Positions 14,923 to 24,168 are shown, counted from the first letter of the stretch. The stretch is DNA of 46,054 nt from Oscillospiraceae bacterium (GCA_029225165.1 JAQXVY010000009.1:1-46054), one strand, 5' to 3'. Numbers and translations are program-made. The notes: generated by a model from the letters alone, not told the origin.

Positions 14923-15741
14923 CTAAATTTTCACCTCAACAGGTGTGTGCTTTTCGTAGTAGCAGTATGAGGTAAAGCCTATTTTTTTCAGCATTTCTAT
15001 TGCCGTTACAAGGTCTTTTCCCAGAACATCTTTTTTGTGGGCGTCACTTCCCAATGTGATAAGCTTACCCCCAAAATCCTTGTACCTTTTCAGCAAATCC
15101 TCACCGGGCATTGGTCTGCCCAAAGGTTTGCTTATTGTAGATGTGTTGACTTCCAAGGCTTTATTATTCTTTATCAGAACTTTAAGTATTTCGTCAATAA
15201 TATTTTCGTACCTTGTGTAGTCAAGGCTAAGGTTTGTCCTCTCACGAATATATCTTGCAGGGTAGTCAAAGTGTGCAAGGCTGTCAAAGCCGTTCCACTT
15301 TACGACCTCAAGCTGTTCCTTAAAATATTCATCAAGGAGTGAACCTATATTTTTGCTGTTGTACTCTAAAAAATAGTAATCCTCTTTCCCCTTTGCCTGA
15401 TGGGTTGACGCCAAAACAAAGTCAAAATCTGCAAGGCTTAGGGCGATTTTTGTTTTTTCGGGAAAATGAGTAGGCTCACCAAGCTCTACCCCTGCAAGGA
15501 CTTTAATTTTATCCTTATAAAGTGTTGCAACTCGTCTTGTTTCCAATGCAGACTTTGGGATAGCCTCCTCCAAAACCACTCCAAACTCGTTGTTTTTGTC
15601 ACCTATTCCCAATACGTCACAGTGGTCTGTAATTGTTAAAACATCTATTTTATTTTCTACTGCCTGTTTCACCATTTCCTCAACAGGAACTTCACCGTCA
15701 AAGGAAAATGATGAATGAGTGTGGCTGTCGCATAAAAACAT
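14923..15741 (-). CDS. PHP-family histidinol-phosphatase-like protein
   Basis: The protein of about 272 residues starts with the PHP metal motif CDSHTHSSFS and contains TITDHCDV (about residues 36-43), GVELGEPTHF (about 85-94), LASTHQA (about 113-119), LAHFDYPARY and the final GSDAHKKDVLG (about 234-244). These are the metal-binding blocks of the HisK-type phosphatase. Activity on histidinol phosphate is plausible, but no other his gene is near, so another phosphoester is possible. I prefer ATG 15741 because GGTGA lies just before it. The ATG at 15753 lacks a ribosome site. Confidence 0.8.
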   Translation of the reverse strand: MFLCDSHTHSSFSFDGEVPVEEMVKQAVENKIDVLTITDHCDVLGIGDKNNEFGVVLEEAIPKSALETRRVATLYKDKIKVLAGVELGEPTHFPEKTKIALSLADFDFVLASTHQAKGKEDYYFLEYNSKNIGSLLDEYFKEQLEVVKWNGFDSLAHFDYPARYIRERTNLSLDYTRYENIIDEILKVLIKNNKALEVNTSTISKPLGRPMPGEDLLKRYKDFGGKLITLGSDAHKKDVLGKDLVTAIEMLKKIGFTSYCYYEKHTPVEVKI

Positions 15742-15795
15742 ATATATCACCATAAAAAGTTTATCACATTATGACCCTTTATGCAAGGAAACTTC

Positions 15796-15824
15796 TTTAC
15801 TTTTACCCTTTCGAGTAGTATAAT
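15796..15824 (+). promoter_or_regulatory. Promoter of the ACT/PFL pair
   Basis: TTTACT (15796-15801), 17 bases, TATAAT (15819-15824), then a GGAGG ribosome site before ATG 15855. Confidence 0.65.
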
Positions 15825-15854
15825 ATAACAGAATTTATTTTTTGGAGGTACATT

Positions 15855-16118
15855 ATGAAAGCTGTTATTACCGTTGTTGGTAAAGATACTGTTGGTATTC
15901 TTGCAAAGGTTTCCACAGTATGCTCTGAGCATGAGGCAAATGTTATTGAGGTATCGCAAAGCGTACTTCAGGATATGTTTGCTATGATTATGCTTGTTGA
16001 GTTAAGAAAGAAGAACTTTGGCGAGCTTTCTTCTAACCTTGAAAAATTAGGTGAAGAAAATAATCTTAAAATACACTCTATGCACGAAGATATTTTTAAT
16101 TCTATGCATAAGATTTAA
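15855..16118 (+). CDS. ACT-domain protein (UPF0237 type)
   Basis: An 87-residue single ACT domain: the first strand [19 protein letters not shown] (residues 2-20) with the ligand-loop glycines, [22 protein letters not shown] (about 34-55), then a helix and a final strand. Such stand-alone ACT proteins probably sense an amino acid or other small ligand. It lies 11 bases before the PFL-family gene and shares its promoter. The pairing of this ACT type with UPF0210/PFL genes is common in Firmicutes and suggests regulation of that partner. Confidence 0.88.
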   Translation: MKAVITVVGKDTVGILAKVSTVCSEHEANVIEVSQSVLQDMFAMIMLVELRKKNFGELSSNLEKLGEENNLKIHSMHEDIFNSMHKI

Positions 16119-16129
16119 GAGGTAATGTA

Positions 16130-17488
16130 ATGCTTGAAACAAAAGATATACTTGAAACTATAAATATGATTGACAATGAGGACCTTGATGTAAGAACTAT
16201 TACTATGGGTATTTCATTGCTTGATTGTATGGACGAAAACATTGACAAAGCCTGTCAAAAGGTTTACGACAAAATTTGCTTTAGTGCACAGGACCTTGTT
16301 AAAACAGGACAGGACATTGAAGAGGAATACGGTATTCCAATCATTAACAAAAGGGTATCTGTTACCCCTATCGGAATGATTGCCGCACCTTGCAAAAACG
16401 GTGACATTACAAAGTTTGCACTTGCCCTTGACAAGGCGGCTGATACCTTGGGAATTAACTTTATCGGCGGTTATTCTGCCCTTGTTCAAAAGGGCTTTGC
16501 ATCCGGTGATATGGAGCTTATCAAGTCAATTCCACAGGCACTTGCCACAACAGAAAGAGTTTGCTCTTCTGTAAACATTGGCTCTACCAAGGCAGGAATT
16601 AATCTTGACGCTGTTAAGATTATGGGTGAAATTGTAAAGGAAACAGCAGTTTTGACTAAAGATAGGGACTGCATTGGCGCCGCAAAGCTTGTTGTATTCT
16701 GCAATGCCCCCGAGGACAACCCATTTATGGCGGGTGCATTCCACGGTGTTGGTGAGGCTGATAAGGTTATTAATGTTGGTGTTTCCGGTCCCGGTGTTGT
16801 AAGGGCAGCCCTCACAAAATGCAAGGACCACAACATTGCACAGATTGCAGATGTAATTAAGAAAACTGCATTTAAGATTACAAGAATGGGTCAGCTTGTT
16901 GCACAGCAGGCAAGTAAAAGACTGGATGTTCCCTTTGGTATTGTTGACCTTTCCCTTGCCCCTACCCCTGCTGTGGGTGACTCTGTTGCTTACATACTTG
17001 AGGAAATGGGTCTTGAGGGTTGCGGTTGTCACGGTACAACAGCCGCACTTGCAATGCTTAACGACGCTGTTAAGAAGGGTGGCGTTATGGCGTCATCAAG
17101 AGTTGGCGGACTTTCCGGTGCATTTATTCCTGTTTCAGAGGATGCAGGTATGATTGCCGCAACGGAAAACGGATACCTTGACATAACAAAGCTGGAAAGT
17201 ATGACTGCTGTTTGCTCTGTCGGCCTTGATATGATTGTTGTTCCCGGCGACACAAGTGCAGAGGTTATCTCTGCTGTTATTGCTGACGAAGCCGCAATCG
17301 GCATGGTAAACTCTAAAACAACTGCAGTAAGGCTTATCCCTGCAATTGGCAAGAAGGCAGGAGATTCCCTTAACTTTGGCGGTTTGCTTGGTAAAGGACC
17401 TGTTATGGAGCTTAGAAAAGGCTCTCCTGAAAAGTTCATTCACAGAGGCGGACAAATCCCTGCACCTCTTCAGTCACTTAAAAACTGA
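16130..17488 (+). CDS. PFL-family protein (UPF0210/DUF711)
   Basis: The 452-residue protein belongs to the UPF0210 family, related by fold to pyruvate formate-lyase but without its radical glycine context. Conserved blocks include [15 protein letters not shown] (about residues 67-81), [13 protein letters not shown] (about 110-122), [12 protein letters not shown] (about 218-229), [19 protein letters not shown] (about 268-286) and [22 protein letters not shown] (about 297-318). The enzymatic activity is not established. It is co-transcribed with the ACT-domain gene and ends before the terminator at 17507. Confidence 0.88.
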   Translation: MLETKDILETINMIDNEDLDVRTITMGISLLDCMDENIDKACQKVYDKICFSAQDLVKTGQDIEEEYGIPIINKRVSVTPIGMIAAPCKNGDITKFALALDKAADTLGINFIGGYSALVQKGFASGDMELIKSIPQALATTERVCSSVNIGSTKAGINLDAVKIMGEIVKETAVLTKDRDCIGAAKLVVFCNAPEDNPFMAGAFHGVGEADKVINVGVSGPGVVRAALTKCKDHNIAQIADVIKKTAFKITRMGQLVAQQASKRLDVPFGIVDLSLAPTPAVGDSVAYILEEMGLEGCGCHGTTAALAMLNDAVKKGGVMASSRVGGLSGAFIPVSEDAGMIAATENGYLDITKLESMTAVCSVGLDMIVVPGDTSAEVISAVIADEAAIGMVNSKTTAVRLIPAIGKKAGDSLNFGGLLGKGPVMELRKGSPEKFIHRGGQIPAPLQSLKN

Positions 17489-17506
17489 TTTCTAAAAATC
17501 TTCTAT

Positions 17507-17541
17507 AAAAGCTCTGTCACAAGGCAGAGCTTTTGTTTTTT
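17507..17541 (+). terminator. Terminator after the PFL-family gene
   Basis: AAAAGCTCTG-tcacaagg-CAGAGCTTTTGTTTTTT on the plus strand. Confidence 0.88.
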
Positions 17542-17546
17542 CACAG

Positions 17547-17578
17547 AAAAAAAGCACTCCAAAAGGAGTGCCTTTTTA
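17547..17578 (-). terminator. Terminator of the small membrane protein gene
   Basis: AAAAAGCACTCC-aaaa-GGAGTGCCTTTTT. It can act in both directions and is 15 bases past the stop at 17593. Confidence 0.85.
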
Positions 17579-17592
17579 TTAGCTTAATTAAA

Positions 17593-17997
17593 TTATGCCT
17601 GTTTCTTGTTGTTGTTTGCACCAATAAGGTAAAGTACAGGAAGTACAAGACCTGAGAACAAGCTAATGATTGTCATAAATCCAAAGCTTTCAGAATATGC
17701 AATCATTGAGAAAATAAATGATGCTACTGTCAAAACCGCAATAACAACGCCAAAAGCAATGCATACGCCTGCCTTGTCAGGCTTGTTCCAGTTTACAACA
17801 CCAAGGATACCTGCTACAAATTCTGCAACTGTACCTACAAGTGAAAGAATAGCAGAAATCCAAAGAAGACCTGTAGAAGCTCCTAATGCGCCGAGAACAC
17901 TGATACTTGCCATTGTTATAAATGAACCAATGAGGGCGATTGAGCCGAAGATAATCATAAGGATACCTGTAACCTTAAGCATTTTTGAACCTGTCAT
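17593..17997 (-). CDS. Small four-helix membrane protein, 134 aa
   Basis: Hydrophobic segments lie at about residues 9-29, 38-68 (possibly a long hairpin), 77-98 and 106-125, giving about four membrane helices. Short charged turns (NWNKPDKAG, NNNKKQA) lie between and after them. I do not recognise a named family; similar short Gly/Ala-rich membrane proteins are common in Clostridia. It is a single gene with a GGAGG site before the start and a terminator after it. Confidence 0.7.
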   Translation of the reverse strand: MTGSKMLKVTGILMIIFGSIALIGSFITMASISVLGALGASTGLLWISAILSLVGTVAEFVAGILGVVNWNKPDKAGVCIAFGVVIAVLTVASFIFSMIAYSESFGFMTIISLFSGLVLPVLYLIGANNNKKQA

Positions 17998-18299
17998 AGT
18001 TCTACCTCCAAATTAATTTATTTACAGATTAACTGCGAATACATTATAGCATACATTGTCAATTATTGCACTATATATGACAGGATTGTATATTTAGTTA
18101 CAAGATTTTCATTATTATATAAGTAAAATATTGAAAATTATCTGTTAAGAGCAATTATACTCTTTTGATTTTACTATAACTTATCGTTCTATTTAACCCT
18201 CGTACTTCTTCACTCTTCCCTATTGTATTTTACTTGCCAAAAAAATCCAATGAGGTTTAGTTAATAGTGAAAAGTGATTAAGTAAAAAGAGAGTTGTTT
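17998..18299. other. AT-rich spacer without a gene
   Basis: Apart from the ribosome site and presumed promoter region of the membrane protein near 18000-18060, I see no gene, RNA or repeat in this stretch. Confidence 0.6.
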
Positions 18300-18466
18300 A
18301 GTGATATTCTGCCAAAGGCAGAGTGATATTTTCACTTTGTGAAAGTTATACTTATGCTATGCATAAGTGATATTATATTCGCCAAAAAACTGCCCAAAGG
18401 GCAATATCACTTGGCAAGCCAAATATCACTGCGAAGCAATATAACTCGCCGTAAGGCGAATATAAC
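18300..18466 (-). repeat. Hairpin-string repeat, copy C
   Basis: A 167-bp copy of the element at 181-341, on the minus strand, immediately after the terminator of tRNA-Gln(UUG). Several hairpins differ from copies A and B in both arms at once. For example, TTTGC-n-GCAAA is replaced by a longer CTTATGC-at-AGCATAAG hairpin, and TCGC/GCGA by TCGCC/GGCGA. The paired structure is therefore kept while the sequence changes. Confidence 0.85.
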
Positions 18467-18501
18467 TGAAAAAGACGATTGCTAAGGCAACCGTCTTTTT
18501 C
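18467..18501 (-). terminator. Terminator of the four-tRNA cluster
   Basis: GAAAAAGACGgTTGCC-ttag-CAATCGTCTTTTTC read on the minus strand. It is almost the same hairpin as the one after tRNA-Ser at 147-178. Confidence 0.88.
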
Positions 18502-18502
18502 C

Positions 18503-18577
18503 TGGCTGAGCTGGCGGGATTCGAACCCACGAGTGACGGAGTCAAAGTCCGTTGCCTTACCGCTTGGCGACAGCTCA
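18503..18577 (-). tRNA. tRNA-Gln(UUG)
   Basis: Acceptor TGAGCTG/CAGCTCA, discriminator G, encoded CCA. The anticodon stem ACGGA/TCCGT encloses CTTTGAC with anticodon TTG for CAA. Last tRNA of the cluster. Confidence 0.95.
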
Positions 18578-18588
18578 TTATAAAAAAT

Positions 18589-18628
18589 AAAAACCGTATT
18601 GGTGTGTATCACAAAAATACGGTTTTTA
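18589..18628 (-). terminator. Hairpin between tRNA-Lys and tRNA-Gln
   Basis: AAAAACCGTATT ... AATACGGTTTTT, a strong stem with T-rich flanks on both sides. It could partly terminate the cluster after the first three tRNAs, or mark an RNA processing site. Confidence 0.6.
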
Positions 18629-18630
18629 TT

Positions 18631-18706
18631 TGGTGACCCATCGGAGATTCGAACTCCGGACACCTTGATTAAAAGTCAAGTGCTCTGCCAACTGAGCTAA
18701 TGGATC
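18631..18706 (-). tRNA. tRNA-Lys(UUU)
   Basis: Acceptor GATCCAT/ATGGGTC, discriminator A, encoded CCA. The anticodon stem TTGAC/ATCAA-type arm encloses a loop with TTT for AAA/AAG. Confidence 0.95.
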
Positions 18707-18709
18707 AAA

Positions 18710-18787
18710 TGGGGTGGATAGTCGGATTCGAACCGACGGTCTCCAGTGCCACAAACTGGCGCTTTAACCGACTAAGCTATACCCACC
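18710..18787 (-). tRNA. tRNA-His(GUG)
   Basis: Acceptor GTGGGTA/TATCCAC with the extra 5' G (18787) facing C73, the hallmark of tRNA-His. The anticodon stem CCAGT/ACTGG encloses TTGTGGC, anticodon GTG. CCA is encoded. Confidence 0.96.
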
Positions 18788-18790
18788 ATA

Positions 18791-18867
18791 TGGCGCGCCA
18801 GAAGGGACTCGAACCCCTGACCTACTGCTTAGAAGGCAGTTGCTCTATCCAGCTGAGCTACTGGCGC
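18791..18867 (-). tRNA. tRNA-Arg(UCU)
   Basis: Acceptor GCGCCAG/CTGGCGC, discriminator G, encoded CCA. The anticodon stem ACTGC/GCAGT encloses CTTCTAA, anticodon TCT for AGA/AGG. First gene of the cluster. Confidence 0.96.
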
Positions 18868-18906
18868 AAGTACTTTGAACATTTCTTTTCGTTCGTCAGC
18901 CTTTAC

Positions 18907-18935
18907 ATTATATCTAATATTGAAGAACTTGTCAA
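18907..18935 (-). promoter_or_regulatory. Promoter of the tRNA cluster
   Basis: On the minus strand: TTGACA (18935-18930), 17 bases, TATAAT (18912-18907), a perfect consensus 40 bases before tRNA-Arg. Confidence 0.92.
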
Positions 18936-19029
18936 TACTAAAAATGATGTTTTTTCCATTTTTTCATTACAAGATATAATTATTATACATAATCCATAAT
19001 TTATATTTATTATGTGCAATTTCACAAAT

Positions 19030-19080
19030 AAAATCACCGTAATTCAGACACATTAAATAGTGGGAATTACGGTGATTTTT
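19030..19080 (-). terminator. Terminator of clpE and its operon
   Basis: AAAATCACCGTAATTC ... GAATTACGGTGATTTTT, a 15-bp stem about 20 bases after the clpE stop, with T runs on both strands. Confidence 0.88.
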
Positions 19081-19099
19081 CTACATTTAACTATTTTGA

Positions 19100-21454
19100 T
19101 TAAATAATCTGAAGTTTGATATTATTTTCTTCATCAGCAGTTACTGCAATGCCTGAGATTGAGGTGTTGTGGGAGTCTATCATTTCCTGGGCAATTTTAT
19201 CCTCTACCTCTTTGCGGATAAGGTTACGCAAATCTCTTGCTCCTGACTTACCGCCTGAGGCTTTGTCAGCCAAAGCCTTGCAAGCCTTTTCGTCATATTT
19301 AAAGGTAATACCCTTTTCCTTTAGAGCAGAAACATACTCCTCAAGGAGAAGTGCGGAAATCTTTTGGAAGTCGTTGTTGTCAAGGTCACGGAAAATGATT
19401 ATCTCGTCAACTCTTGCCAAAAATTCAGGTCTTAAAAATTCCGACAGGGCTTTCATTGCCTTCTCTTTGTTTGCGTCAGCCTGAGTTTTTCCAAAACCAA
19501 GTGCATTTTCCCTTTTATCGGAGCCGGCATTACTTGTCATTACAATTACTGTATTTTCAAAGTTTACCTCTCTGCCGTGGGCGTCTGTCAGCTTACCCTC
19601 GTCAAGAATTTGAAGGAGTATGTTAAGTACATCGGGATGTGCCTTTTCGATTTCGTCAAAGAGAAGTACGGAATACGGTCGTCTGCGTACCTTTTCAGTC
19701 ACCTGTCCTGCCTCATCGTATCCTACATACCCCGGAGGTGAGCCGATAATCTTTGACACGCTGTGCTTTTCCATAAACTCTGACATATCAAGCCTTATGA
19801 GAGTTTCGGGAGTGTCGAAAAGCTCCTTGGAAAGCACCTTTACAAGCTCGGTCTTACCTACGCCTGTGGGGCCTACAAAGATAAATGACGCAGGTCTTCT
19901 TCTTGGGGAAATTTGAACACGGTTACGCTTGATGGCTGATGCCAAGGCACTTACTGCCTCGGACTGACCTATTATTTTTTCACTTAACTTATCCTCTAAA
20001 TCGGCAAGCTTTGAAAGCTCGTTTTCTCTGATTCGTGATGCAGGAATACCTGTCCACAGTTCTATAACCTTTGCCAAGTCCTCTTCTTCAACCTGAACAT
20101 TTACAGCCTGTGGCTCAAGCTCCTTCATCTTTTCGTCAATGTTAATAAGCTGAGTTTTGATTTCTGCAATCTTTTCAAAATCTACATTTTCTTCTGTTGA
20201 AAGGCTATCCTGCTTTTGAGTCAGCTCCTTTTTCTCAACTGTAAGCTTGTCGTAATCCTCCATTGCCTTGCTCTTTAATGCACAGCAGGCACAGGATTCG
20301 TCAAGTAGGTCAATGGCTTTGTCGGGCAAAAATCTGTCTGTGATGTATCTTTCGGAGAAAATAACTGCTTTTCTCACAATATCGTCGGATACAGCTACTC
20401 TGTGGTGCACCTCGTAGTAGGATTTTACTCCCATAAGCACATCTATTGTTTCGGAAATTGACGGCTCGTTAACCTTTACAGGCTGAAATCTTCTTTCAAG
20501 GGCAGAGTCCTTTTCGATATACTTGCGGTATTCTGCATAGGTTGTAGCGCCGATAACCTGAATTTCACCTCTTGAAAGTGCAGGCTTCAGGATATTGGCG
20601 GCGTTCATTGTACCCTCACTGTCACCTGTTCCCACAAGGCTATGTACCTCGTCAATAAACAGAATGATGTTGCCAAGCTCTTTAACCTCTTTGATAAGAC
20701 CTTTAATACGGCTTTCAAACTGGCCTCTGAACTGTGTTCCTGCTACAAGGGCAGTTAAGTCGAGAAGATGTATTTCTTTGTTTCTAAGCCTTAGGGGAAC
20801 ATTTCCCTCAACAATTCGTGATGCAAGTCCCTCGGCAATAGCTGTTTTACCTACACCCGGTTCACCGATAAGACAAGGGTTGTTTTTACTTCTGCGGGAG
20901 AGGATTTGAATTACCCTTTCAATCTCTTTATCTCTGCCGATTACTCTGTCAACTCTTCCCTCTTGTGCCTTACGGGTTAAATCCTCGCAGTAAAGACCAA
21001 GAAACTTTTTCTTCTTGTTTGGCTTATCCTTACGGTTGTTCTTCACCTTTTCGGAGCCTGACTGCTCGGTGTTCCCTTTACTTGCAGAATTTCCGTTGAA
21101 AATGTTGTTGAAAAACGCAGGGAATGTTGGCGCACCGCCCGGGGTAAAGTCCTTATCCTCGTCCTCGTCGTCACTTTCCACAAGTTCACCATTGATTGTG
21201 TCGGGGTCAATGCCTAAGGATTCAACCATAGACTGGATGTCGCCACCCTCCCCAATATTGTCCATAATTGAGGTCATTTGGTCTTGGACAGCCTCTAAAT
21301 CGTCGTCTGTAATCCCCATTTTATTTATTAAATCCTCTACCGGCTTGATGCCCAGCTCCTTAGCACAGGTTAGGCAGTATCCCTTGGGATTACCGTCTGT
21401 GCTTGAAGAAACGAACACCACAGCAGGGCGTTTATTACACTTTGAACAAAGCAT
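19100..21454 (-). CDS. clpE: ClpE-type ATP-dependent Clp protease ATPase subunit
   Basis: The 784-residue Hsp100 unfoldase feeds substrates to ClpP. An N-terminal zinc finger (C3-x2-C6 ... C27-x2-C30) replaces the Clp N-repeat domain, which is the mark of ClpE rather than ClpC. An acidic and then basic linker (about residues 90-150) follows. The first AAA+ module has Walker A GEPGVGKT (near 198) and IDEVHSLVGTG. A coiled-coil middle region spans about 395-450. The second AAA+ module has Walker A GPTGVGKT (near 528) and SPPGYVGYDEAGQ. No CtsR-like operator was seen because the gene has no promoter of its own; pgsA ends 2 bases upstream. Confidence 0.9.
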   Translation of the reverse strand: MLCSKCNKRPAVVFVSSSTDGNPKGYCLTCAKELGIKPVEDLINKMGITDDDLEAVQDQMTSIMDNIGEGGDIQSMVESLGIDPDTINGELVESDDEDEDKDFTPGGAPTFPAFFNNIFNGNSASKGNTEQSGSEKVKNNRKDKPNKKKKFLGLYCEDLTRKAQEGRVDRVIGRDKEIERVIQILSRRSKNNPCLIGEPGVGKTAIAEGLASRIVEGNVPLRLRNKEIHLLDLTALVAGTQFRGQFESRIKGLIKEVKELGNIILFIDEVHSLVGTGDSEGTMNAANILKPALSRGEIQVIGATTYAEYRKYIEKDSALERRFQPVKVNEPSISETIDVLMGVKSYYEVHHRVAVSDDIVRKAVIFSERYITDRFLPDKAIDLLDESCACCALKSKAMEDYDKLTVEKKELTQKQDSLSTEENVDFEKIAEIKTQLINIDEKMKELEPQAVNVQVEEEDLAKVIELWTGIPASRIRENELSKLADLEDKLSEKIIGQSEAVSALASAIKRNRVQISPRRRPASFIFVGPTGVGKTELVKVLSKELFDTPETLIRLDMSEFMEKHSVSKIIGSPPGYVGYDEAGQVTEKVRRRPYSVLLFDEIEKAHPDVLNILLQILDEGKLTDAHGREVNFENTVIVMTSNAGSDKRENALGFGKTQADANKEKAMKALSEFLRPEFLARVDEIIIFRDLDNNDFQKISALLLEEYVSALKEKGITFKYDEKACKALADKASGGKSGARDLRNLIRKEVEDKIAQEMIDSHNTSISGIAVTADEENNIKLQII

Positions 21455-21456
21455 AT

Positions 21457-22083
21457 TTATTCTCCTTCCTTATTCTGATTGATTTCAGAATTTTTTAACA
21501 AATCTAAAAATAATAGGAAATATTTAATGAGGGCAAATATCATTGTAGCCGCTGTAATGCTGAGCAAAATCAGCGAAAGATAAGGCACATTGATGTCTGC
21601 AACCTTTAAAACTACTATTGTGCATACCGAAAGATAGAACAGAACAGTGCCAACCTTGCCGTACCACCTTGCCGGAGGCGGCTTTATGTCATTCTTTATC
21701 AGGGAAAGACCTCCTACCATCATCAGAATATCCTTGATGATGAGAATAACCATCACTGTGATAACCTCAGGTGAAATTATACATATTCCCACACCTACTG
21801 CCAACAAGGTAAGTTTATCAGCAACAGGGTCGAGAATTTTGCCGACTTCTGAAACTTGATTAAATTTTCTGGCGATAAATCCGTCAACACAGTCGGTAAG
21901 TCCCGAAATGATAATCATTAGTGACGCCCAAACATAGTTTCCATTTAAGAATAATATCATAAACGGCGTAATAAGTAAAATACGCAAAAATGAAAGTATA
22001 TTGGGTATTGTCAGAATATCCTCTGTGTCGACTCGTTCTGCTTTTAAATTTCTCTTGTTTACTCTTTCATCTTTGTCCATCAT
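21457..22083 (-). CDS. pgsA: CDP-diacylglycerol-glycerol-3-phosphate phosphatidyltransferase
   Basis: The 208-residue integral membrane enzyme makes phosphatidylglycerol phosphate. It shows the full CDP-alcohol phosphotransferase motif D64-x2-DG-x2-AR-x8-G-x3-D-x3-D89 (TDCVDGFIARKFNQVSEVGKILDPVADK). About six hydrophobic segments follow the charged N-terminus. The gene lies between cvpA and clpE with gaps of 8 and 2 bases, so the three are surely co-transcribed. Confidence 0.93.
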   Translation of the reverse strand: MMDKDERVNKRNLKAERVDTEDILTIPNILSFLRILLITPFMILFLNGNYVWASLMIIISGLTDCVDGFIARKFNQVSEVGKILDPVADKLTLLAVGVGICIISPEVITVMVILIIKDILMMVGGLSLIKNDIKPPPARWYGKVGTVLFYLSVCTIVVLKVADINVPYLSLILLSITAATMIFALIKYFLLFLDLLKNSEINQNKEGE

Positions 22084-22091
22084 TTTCTCCC

Positions 22092-22823
22092 CTAAAATAC
22101 CGATGGTATTGAATTAAGTATCCCTGTTACAATGTTGTTATCATAAAACAGTTTAAACAACACTGTTTTTTCTGCTATAACTCCAAAGTCAAAATAGTTT
22201 ATTGCTCCGCCTGTTACAATGGGGATAACTATGATGACAATGGCTGTCAGAAAATATACTATAACAAGTCCGTCTAAAATGCCAACCAGACCGCCTAAAA
22301 GTCTGTTGACGGTGTGCAGCACAGGTATCTCCATTACACCAGCAATCAGCTTGGAAATTCTTGCTGTGATAAACCTTAGGATAAAGAAAAGGATTATAAC
22401 AAGGAAAAAGCTGATTATTGCTGTGATAACGGGACCTATTGCAGATTCAACCGCTGATGCAATGTTGTTGCTTTGGTTCTGTACTACTGTGTCGATATTT
22501 TTGTTTACGGTATCGGCACTGTAACCAAACAGACTTAATATAGACTGTATGTAGTCGGGCAGTCCTGAGGCTGTTTCTCCCACTGTTTTTGTGGTCGTGC
22601 TTAGGTTGCTGTTGATTGAGGTACTAAGACTGTTTATTATGTTATCCCTTATTAAACCTGAATAAATCAAATCTGAAAGGAATGTGCCAAGTAAAAATGC
22701 GCCTACAACAGAAACTATGTTGCTTACAAGCCCCAAAACAGTCTTTGCAAATCCCCTTTTAAAGCACACAATTACTGTGAGGATTACAATGACGATTACT
22801 CCTATATCTAACGCTAACGACAT
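22092..22823 (-). CDS. CvpA family membrane protein
   Basis: The 243-residue protein starts with a CvpA-type pair of membrane helices: DIGVIVIVILTVIVCFKRGFAKTVLGLVSNIVSVVGAFLLGTFLS, about residues 5-50, including the family's FKRGF turn. A polar Ser/Thr/Asn-rich extracytoplasmic stretch (about 60-130) comes next. Two more helices follow, with HTVNRLLGGLVGILDGLVIVYFL (about 168-190) as the conserved C-terminal block. In other bacteria CvpA relates to colicin V export and envelope stress. Its role here is unknown. Confidence 0.85.
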   Translation of the reverse strand: MSLALDIGVIVIVILTVIVCFKRGFAKTVLGLVSNIVSVVGAFLLGTFLSDLIYSGLIRDNIINSLSTSINSNLSTTTKTVGETASGLPDYIQSILSLFGYSADTVNKNIDTVVQNQSNNIASAVESAIGPVITAIISFFLVIILFFILRFITARISKLIAGVMEIPVLHTVNRLLGGLVGILDGLVIVYFLTAIVIIVIPIVTGGAINYFDFGVIAEKTVLFKLFYDNNIVTGILNSIPSVF

Positions 22824-22834
22824 AACATCACCTT

Positions 22835-24160
22835 CTAATCAAATTCAGCGTCACGAATTTCGCTGATTCCCAAAATAAAGGCTTTGTCGGTATCGTAAAG
22901 CAAAATAGTTTGAGCGTCATTTCCTGCATCTGTCTTTGAGTCAACAGTGCCGTCCTCTTCAAGAATATATGCAGTTCCCTCCGAAAGAATACCAAGTGTA
23001 CCTTTGTAGGTACTTATTGAATCAACTCTGTATTTACTGTTAATGATGTATTCATTTTCTCCTGAAGAATTAAAGAACAGTATATCGCAGTTTCTTCCGT
23101 CACCGCTTCGTGAAAGTGCAACAGTTAGATTTTTCGTTGCAGGGTTATAGTCATATGTTTTAAGTGTTCTGGAATTGTACTCTGTTTTTGTGGGAGTATC
23201 GCTGTCAAAATCCATAAAATATATAGCATTGCTGGCAACAGCGCCTACCATATCAGAGGACAAATAGAAGGAATCATATATTACTGATTCGGAAAATTCA
23301 TACTCCCTGACAGGCTTTCCGCTGGTAAAGTCAAGCACATATACCTTGGAATGTTCTGCTCCGTTTACTGTGGTTACACCGCAGCATACTGCCCCTGTGC
23401 CTGAATCGTTGATTGAAACGCAGGTGATGTAGTAATCGGCAAATGAATACTCATATTTCTTTTCATTGTCGCTGTTATAGGCTGTTAATACCGAAAGATA
23501 ACCACTGCCCTCTGTTACAATGCAATATTCACCTTTGTTGTTAACATCAGCAGTAAATATAGGCTTTTTTGTTGTTCCCTTGTACTTTGTCTTTTGGGCG
23601 TCATTTATCAAAAAGCCTTTTGCTGAAAGACCGTAAACTATGCTGTAATTTTGAGTACCACGGACAACAGGATTGCTGAAGCTAAGCTGTGAATTGATTA
23701 TTTTTCCTCCTGTGTCGCTAAGCTCTACATAGGATGTGTCACTGGCGTAACAGGCACGGCCGCCTATGAGCTTAAAGTTTCCTTTGCTTACGGTAGTACC
23801 CATAATGTCGGTTGGGTAGCCCTCACCCTTTGATGTGCCTATTACACTTTCGCTGAACCAAGCAGTAAAGTTGTCCCAAGTGATGTTATCTCTGTTTACA
23901 AAAAGGGTAACAGACAAAACAAGCACCACAATAATGCCGAAGATTATCAAGGTCTTTTTCAGAATATTTTTATTAAACTTAACTTCGTTTTGGGAGTACT
24001 CCCTGTACTCGTCAATGGGAACATTCTCGTAGCTGACGGTTTTACGACCTCTACGCTGTTTGTTCTGCTTTGGCTCTTTAGCCTTTTTTACAGCAGTATC
24101 TCTGTATGCTTTTCTTTTTTTATTCTTGTTTTTATTCTCGTTAATTCCATGCTTACTCAT
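22835..24160 (-). CDS. DUF5711 family membrane-anchored protein
   Basis: The N-terminal 70 residues are very basic (KNKNKKRKAY, PKQNKQRRGRK). One membrane helix follows (about residues 73-95, KTLIIFGIIVVLVLSVTLFVN). An outer domain of about 340 residues, made of repeating beta strands, looks like a propeller (blocks such as YSIVYGLSAKGFLIND, YVLDFTSGKPVREYEF, ILLYDTDKAFILGI). The family is typical of Oscillospiraceae and has no known function. I chose ATG 24160, which has GAGGA 8 bases upstream, over the TTG at 24172. The ribosome site lies within the end of truA. Confidence 0.8.
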   Translation of the reverse strand: MSKHGINENKNKNKKRKAYRDTAVKKAKEPKQNKQRRGRKTVSYENVPIDEYREYSQNEVKFNKNILKKTLIIFGIIVVLVLSVTLFVNRDNITWDNFTAWFSESVIGTSKGEGYPTDIMGTTVSKGNFKLIGGRACYASDTSYVELSDTGGKIINSQLSFSNPVVRGTQNYSIVYGLSAKGFLINDAQKTKYKGTTKKPIFTADVNNKGEYCIVTEGSGYLSVLTAYNSDNEKKYEYSFADYYITCVSINDSGTGAVCCGVTTVNGAEHSKVYVLDFTSGKPVREYEFSESVIYDSFYLSSDMVGAVASNAIYFMDFDSDTPTKTEYNSRTLKTYDYNPATKNLTVALSRSGDGRNCDILFFNSSGENEYIINSKYRVDSISTYKGTLGILSEGTAYILEEDGTVDSKTDAGNDAQTILLYDTDKAFILGISEIRDAEFD

Positions 24161-24168
24161 AATTTTCC

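Noticed and set aside
16214..17455. Several long minus-strand frames within the PFL-family gene
   Set aside because: They are antisense shadows of a conserved gene with no start signals.
18373..18663. 96-residue minus-strand frame
   Set aside because: It runs through tRNA-Lys, tRNA-Gln and repeat copy C, so it is not a gene.
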